Assembly: GCA_017390225.1 (NCBI GenBank)
Contig: JAFPCL010000203.1
Location: 1-8,978 of the forward strand
DNA length: 8,978 bases
From: Clostridia bacterium
GTDB taxonomy: Bacteria; Bacillota; Clostridia; CAKSNL01; HGM11501
Direction: 5' to 3'
Shown here: positions 7,505 to 8,978 of the stretch, one piece after another
How the letters are laid out: each line of letters starts with the position of its first letter
Position numbering within the stretch: position 1 is the first letter of the stretch
The notes under the pieces: generated by a model
What the model saw: only the letters and a program-made list of their open reading frames with translations
Told to the model about the DNA's origin: nothing
The model's database searches: none
Position numbers and translations under genes: made by a program

Positions 7505-7525
7505 ATGCTTAAATGGATTTCATGA
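7505..7525 (+). other. Possible six-codon leader ORF overlapping the ftsZ start
   Basis: ATG at 7505 lies just after the ribosome-binding site and opens a short frame, MLKWIS, that stops at TGA 7523-7525. That stop overlaps ATG 7522, codon 4 of ftsZ, in an ATGA arrangement typical of translational coupling. It may be chance in a short leader. No homology can be judged at this size. Confidence 0.2.
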
Positions 7526-8721
7526 ATGAAATGGGTGCAGTTCAAAAAATAAAGATTATCGGTGTCGGTGGTGGCGGCGGCAATGCTGTAAACCGCATGG
7601 TAGATGCCGGTATTAAAAATGTTGAGTTTGTTGCAATCAACACAGACAAACAAGCTCTTATGGCTTCCAAGGCCAATGTGAAAATTCAGATCGGGGACAA
7701 GCTGACCGGTGGTAAAGGTGCCGGCGCCAATCCCGAAACCGGTCGCAAGGCTGCTGATGAGTCCAAGACCGATATTGAAAATGTTCTCAAGGATGCCGAT
7801 ATGGTTTTCGTTACTGCCGGTATGGGCGGTGGCACCGGTACAGGTGCGGCTCCCATTGTTGCCAATGTGGCAAAAAGCGCAGGCGTTCTCACCGTCGGTA
7901 TCGTGACCAAGCCGTTCTCCTTTGAAGGTAGAAAGCGTATGCTTCAGGCAGAAAGCGGCATTGCCGAGCTCAGCCAGAATGTTGACACGATGGTTGTGAT
8001 CCCCAATGATCGTCTCATTACCATTGCCAATGCAAAGACCACCCTGCAGGATGCCTTCCGCATGGCTGACGAAGCTCTGCGCCAAGGTGTACAGGGTATT
8101 ACCGACCTGATTACCGGTTCCGGTGAAATCAATGTTGACTTTGCCGACGTAACCACCGTTATGAAAGATGCCGGCTTTGCTCATATGGGTATCGGTCGTG
8201 CCAGCGGCGAAAACCGTGCCACCGAAGCTGCTAAAGCTGCTATCGAAAGTCCTCTTTTGGAGACCACCATCGATGGTGCTACGGGCATTCTGCTTAACAT
8301 CACTTGCCCCAGCGGCATGAGCCTGTTTGAAACCAATGAAGCCGCAACATTGGTGCAAGATTGTGCAGATCCCAACGCCAACGTCATTTGGGGTGTTGTC
8401 TTCGATGAATCTCTGGCAGAAACAGACGAAATTATCGTTACGGTCATTGCCACCGGTTTCTCCAAAAAGAAAGAAGAAGAGCCACAGGGCGGCGCCGGTC
8501 TCGGCGTGTTGAATCTGGGCGCAAAGCCCTCCGGAGCAACCGTTGCCCCTCAGCCTGTTGCTCCTGCTCCTGTTCGTCCTGCAGCCCCTGTACAGCCGGT
8601 AGCACCCGTACAGCCCGTTGCTCCCAAGAATGAAGACGACGGCATTAATGTTCCCGGCGCTGAAGAGCCCAAGCGCAGCTTTTCCGCAAGCTTTTTAAGA
8701 AGACCCGGCAGCAACAATTAA
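7513..8721 (+). CDS. ftsZ: FtsZ, tubulin-like cell division GTPase
   Basis: FtsZ polymerises with GTP into the cytoplasmic ring that marks the division site and recruits the divisome. The protein has 402 residues. The GTPase domain holds GVGGGGGNAVNRM (17-29), NTDKQAL (43-49), the tubulin signature GGGTGTG (105-111), PNDRL (164-168) and the T7 synergy loop NVDFADV (207-213), whose D209 and D212 complete the GTPase site of the next subunit. The globular part ends near 316. A disordered linker (about 318-387) rich in Pro, Ala and Val includes two tandem PVQPVA units. The tail SFSASFLRRPGSNN resembles the conserved C-terminal peptide that binds partners such as SepF or FtsA, but lacks the usual acidic-Ile-Pro start and carries extra residues after the arginines. 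Codon use looks richer in C-ending codons than in the upstream genes, suggesting high expression. It has its own promoter and terminator. Confidence 0.98.
   Translation: MDFMNEMGAVQKIKIIGVGGGGGNAVNRMVDAGIKNVEFVAINTDKQALMASKANVKIQIGDKLTGGKGAGANPETGRKAADESKTDIENVLKDADMVFVTAGMGGGTGTGAAPIVANVAKSAGVLTVGIVTKPFSFEGRKRMLQAESGIAELSQNVDTMVVIPNDRLITIANAKTTLQDAFRMADEALRQGVQGITDLITGSGEINVDFADVTTVMKDAGFAHMGIGRASGENRATEAAKAAIESPLLETTIDGATGILLNITCPSGMSLFETNEAATLVQDCADPNANVIWGVVFDESLAETDEIIVTVIATGFSKKKEEEPQGGAGLGVLNLGAKPSGATVAPQPVAPAPVRPAAPVQPVAPVQPVAPKNEDDGINVPGAEEPKRSFSASFLRRPGSNN
8587..8622 (+). repeat. Two tandem 18-bp units in the FtsZ linker
   Basis: Two adjacent 18-base units each encode PVQPVA (residues 359-364 and 365-370). 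They differ at a few third codon positions, so the repeat is old or maintained at protein level. It lies in the disordered linker, where length change is tolerated in other FtsZ proteins. Confidence 0.75.
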
Positions 8722-8736
8722 TTTTGATATTTACAT

Positions 8737-8776
8737 AAAATAAAAGCTGATGAAAAAATGCATCAGCTTTTATTTT
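8737..8776 (+). terminator. Intrinsic terminator of ftsZ, likely bidirectional
   Basis: A perfect 16-bp stem (8737-8752 with 8761-8776) with an 8-base loop starts 15 bases after the ftsZ stop. The core GC-containing part is GCTGATG/CATCAGC. The 3' arm ends in TTTTATTTTT, the U-rich tract for + strand termination. Because the 5' arm begins AAAATAAAA, the minus strand has the same layout, so it could also stop a converging transcript. Confidence 0.9.
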
Positions 8777-8824
8777 TATGAGGAAAAAGTATATGTGCAG
8801 TTCAACACAAAAATCAGTACACGA

Positions 8825-8865
8825 ATTCAAAAGTTTAAAGGGGATGTAAAATAATTCTTTTGAAT
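8825..8865. repeat. 9-bp inverted repeat in intergenic DNA
   Basis: ATTCAAAAG (8825-8833) and CTTTTGAAT (8857-8865) are exact inverted repeats around a 23-base AT-rich spacer. No promoter or gene is clearly attached. It may be a weak hairpin, a regulator site or chance in AT-rich sequence. Confidence 0.4.
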
Positions 8866-8895
8866 CCGGGGATGGAAAAAAAGAGTGCGGAATGT

Positions 8896-8978
8896 GCGAA
8901 CTGAATACATTATCAAGGCATAGCCTTGATAATGTCATCCCGAAGGCGTACGATGGTACGTCGAGATGTGAAGTTCGC
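8896..8978. repeat. Structured palindromic element, several nested hairpins
   Basis: An outer inverted repeat, GCGAACT (8896-8902) and AGTTCGC (8972-8978), encloses two hairpins. Hairpin 1 is a perfect 12-bp stem, CATTATCAAGGC with GCCTTGATAATG, loop ATA (8908-8934). Hairpin 2 pairs CATCCCGA (8936-8943) with TCGAGATG (8961-8968) with one mismatch, then CGTAC with GTACG around a GATG loop. The whole would fold as a three-way junction. The layout resembles intergenic palindromic repeats or non-autonomous mobile elements (MITE/REP-like) rather than a terminator. The outer arm stops at the last base of the window, so the right boundary is unknown. Family membership could not be tested. Confidence 0.65.

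Noticed and set aside
7366..8358. A 330-codon open frame on the minus strand opposite ftsZ
   Set aside because: It lies almost wholly antisense to a clear ftsZ. Its low-complexity Gly/Thr/Asn/His product is what the reverse of biased ftsZ codons gives, and no family is recognisable.
8872..8904. A ten-codon frame after GGGG at 8868-8871
   Set aside because: It is too short to support, the purine run is too close to the ATG, and it ends inside the structured repeat.
8908..8934. Hairpin 1 of the right-edge element as a second terminator
   Set aside because: No T tract follows on the + strand, and on the minus strand the T run is about 26 bases beyond the stem. The surrounding arms fit a repeat better.
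8645..8938. A 97-codon minus-strand frame in the region after ftsZ
   Set aside because: It crosses the structured element and the strong terminator hairpin and ends inside ftsZ. The Cys/Phe/Leu-rich product looks like translated AT-rich spacer.

Overview
This window is a segment of the division and cell wall (dcw) cluster of a Gram-positive, very probably clostridial, bacterium. Three points support that. A transpeptidase with C-terminal PASTA domains heads the run. The MurE carries the DNPR motif of enzymes that add meso-diaminopimelate. The gene order (PASTA-PBP, murE, mraY, SEDS, murG, murA, divIB/ftsQ, ftsZ) is of the kind seen in Clostridia. A member of the Oscillospiraceae or a relative is plausible, but species cannot be read from the sequence alone. 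All genes lie on the + strand.

Layout: 2-481 is the 3' end of a PBP2B/SpoVD-type penicillin-binding protein, keeping two PASTA domains. It is followed by murE (499-1962), mraY (1982-2929), an FtsW/SpoVE-type SEDS glycosyltransferase (2949-4058), murG (4089-5183), murA (5232-6500) and ftsQ/divIB (6504-7376). Gaps between these genes are 3 to 48 bases with no visible terminator, so they read as one operon. A 136-base gap then holds a near-consensus sigma-A promoter (7434-7463) that can drive ftsZ (7513-8721) on its own. ftsZ ends at a strong symmetric hairpin terminator (8737-8776). The last 200 bases hold no convincing gene. They contain a 9-bp inverted repeat (8825-8865) and a compact multi-hairpin palindromic element (8896-8978) whose outer arm ends exactly at the window edge.

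How the genes work together: MurA makes the first committed precursor, UDP-GlcNAc-enolpyruvate. MurE adds the third stem-peptide residue. MraY attaches UDP-MurNAc-pentapeptide to undecaprenyl phosphate (lipid I), and MurG adds GlcNAc (lipid II). The SEDS protein polymerises lipid II and the PBP crosslinks it. FtsQ/DivIB scaffolds the SEDS-PBP pair at the septum, and FtsZ forms the ring that places the machinery. murF, murD, murC, murB and ftsA are not in this stretch, although some of them commonly sit between these genes in other bacteria.

I see no previously undescribed biological system here. The items most worth a second look are the structured repeat at the right edge, a possible six-codon leader ORF overlapping the ftsZ start, and the missing ligase genes.
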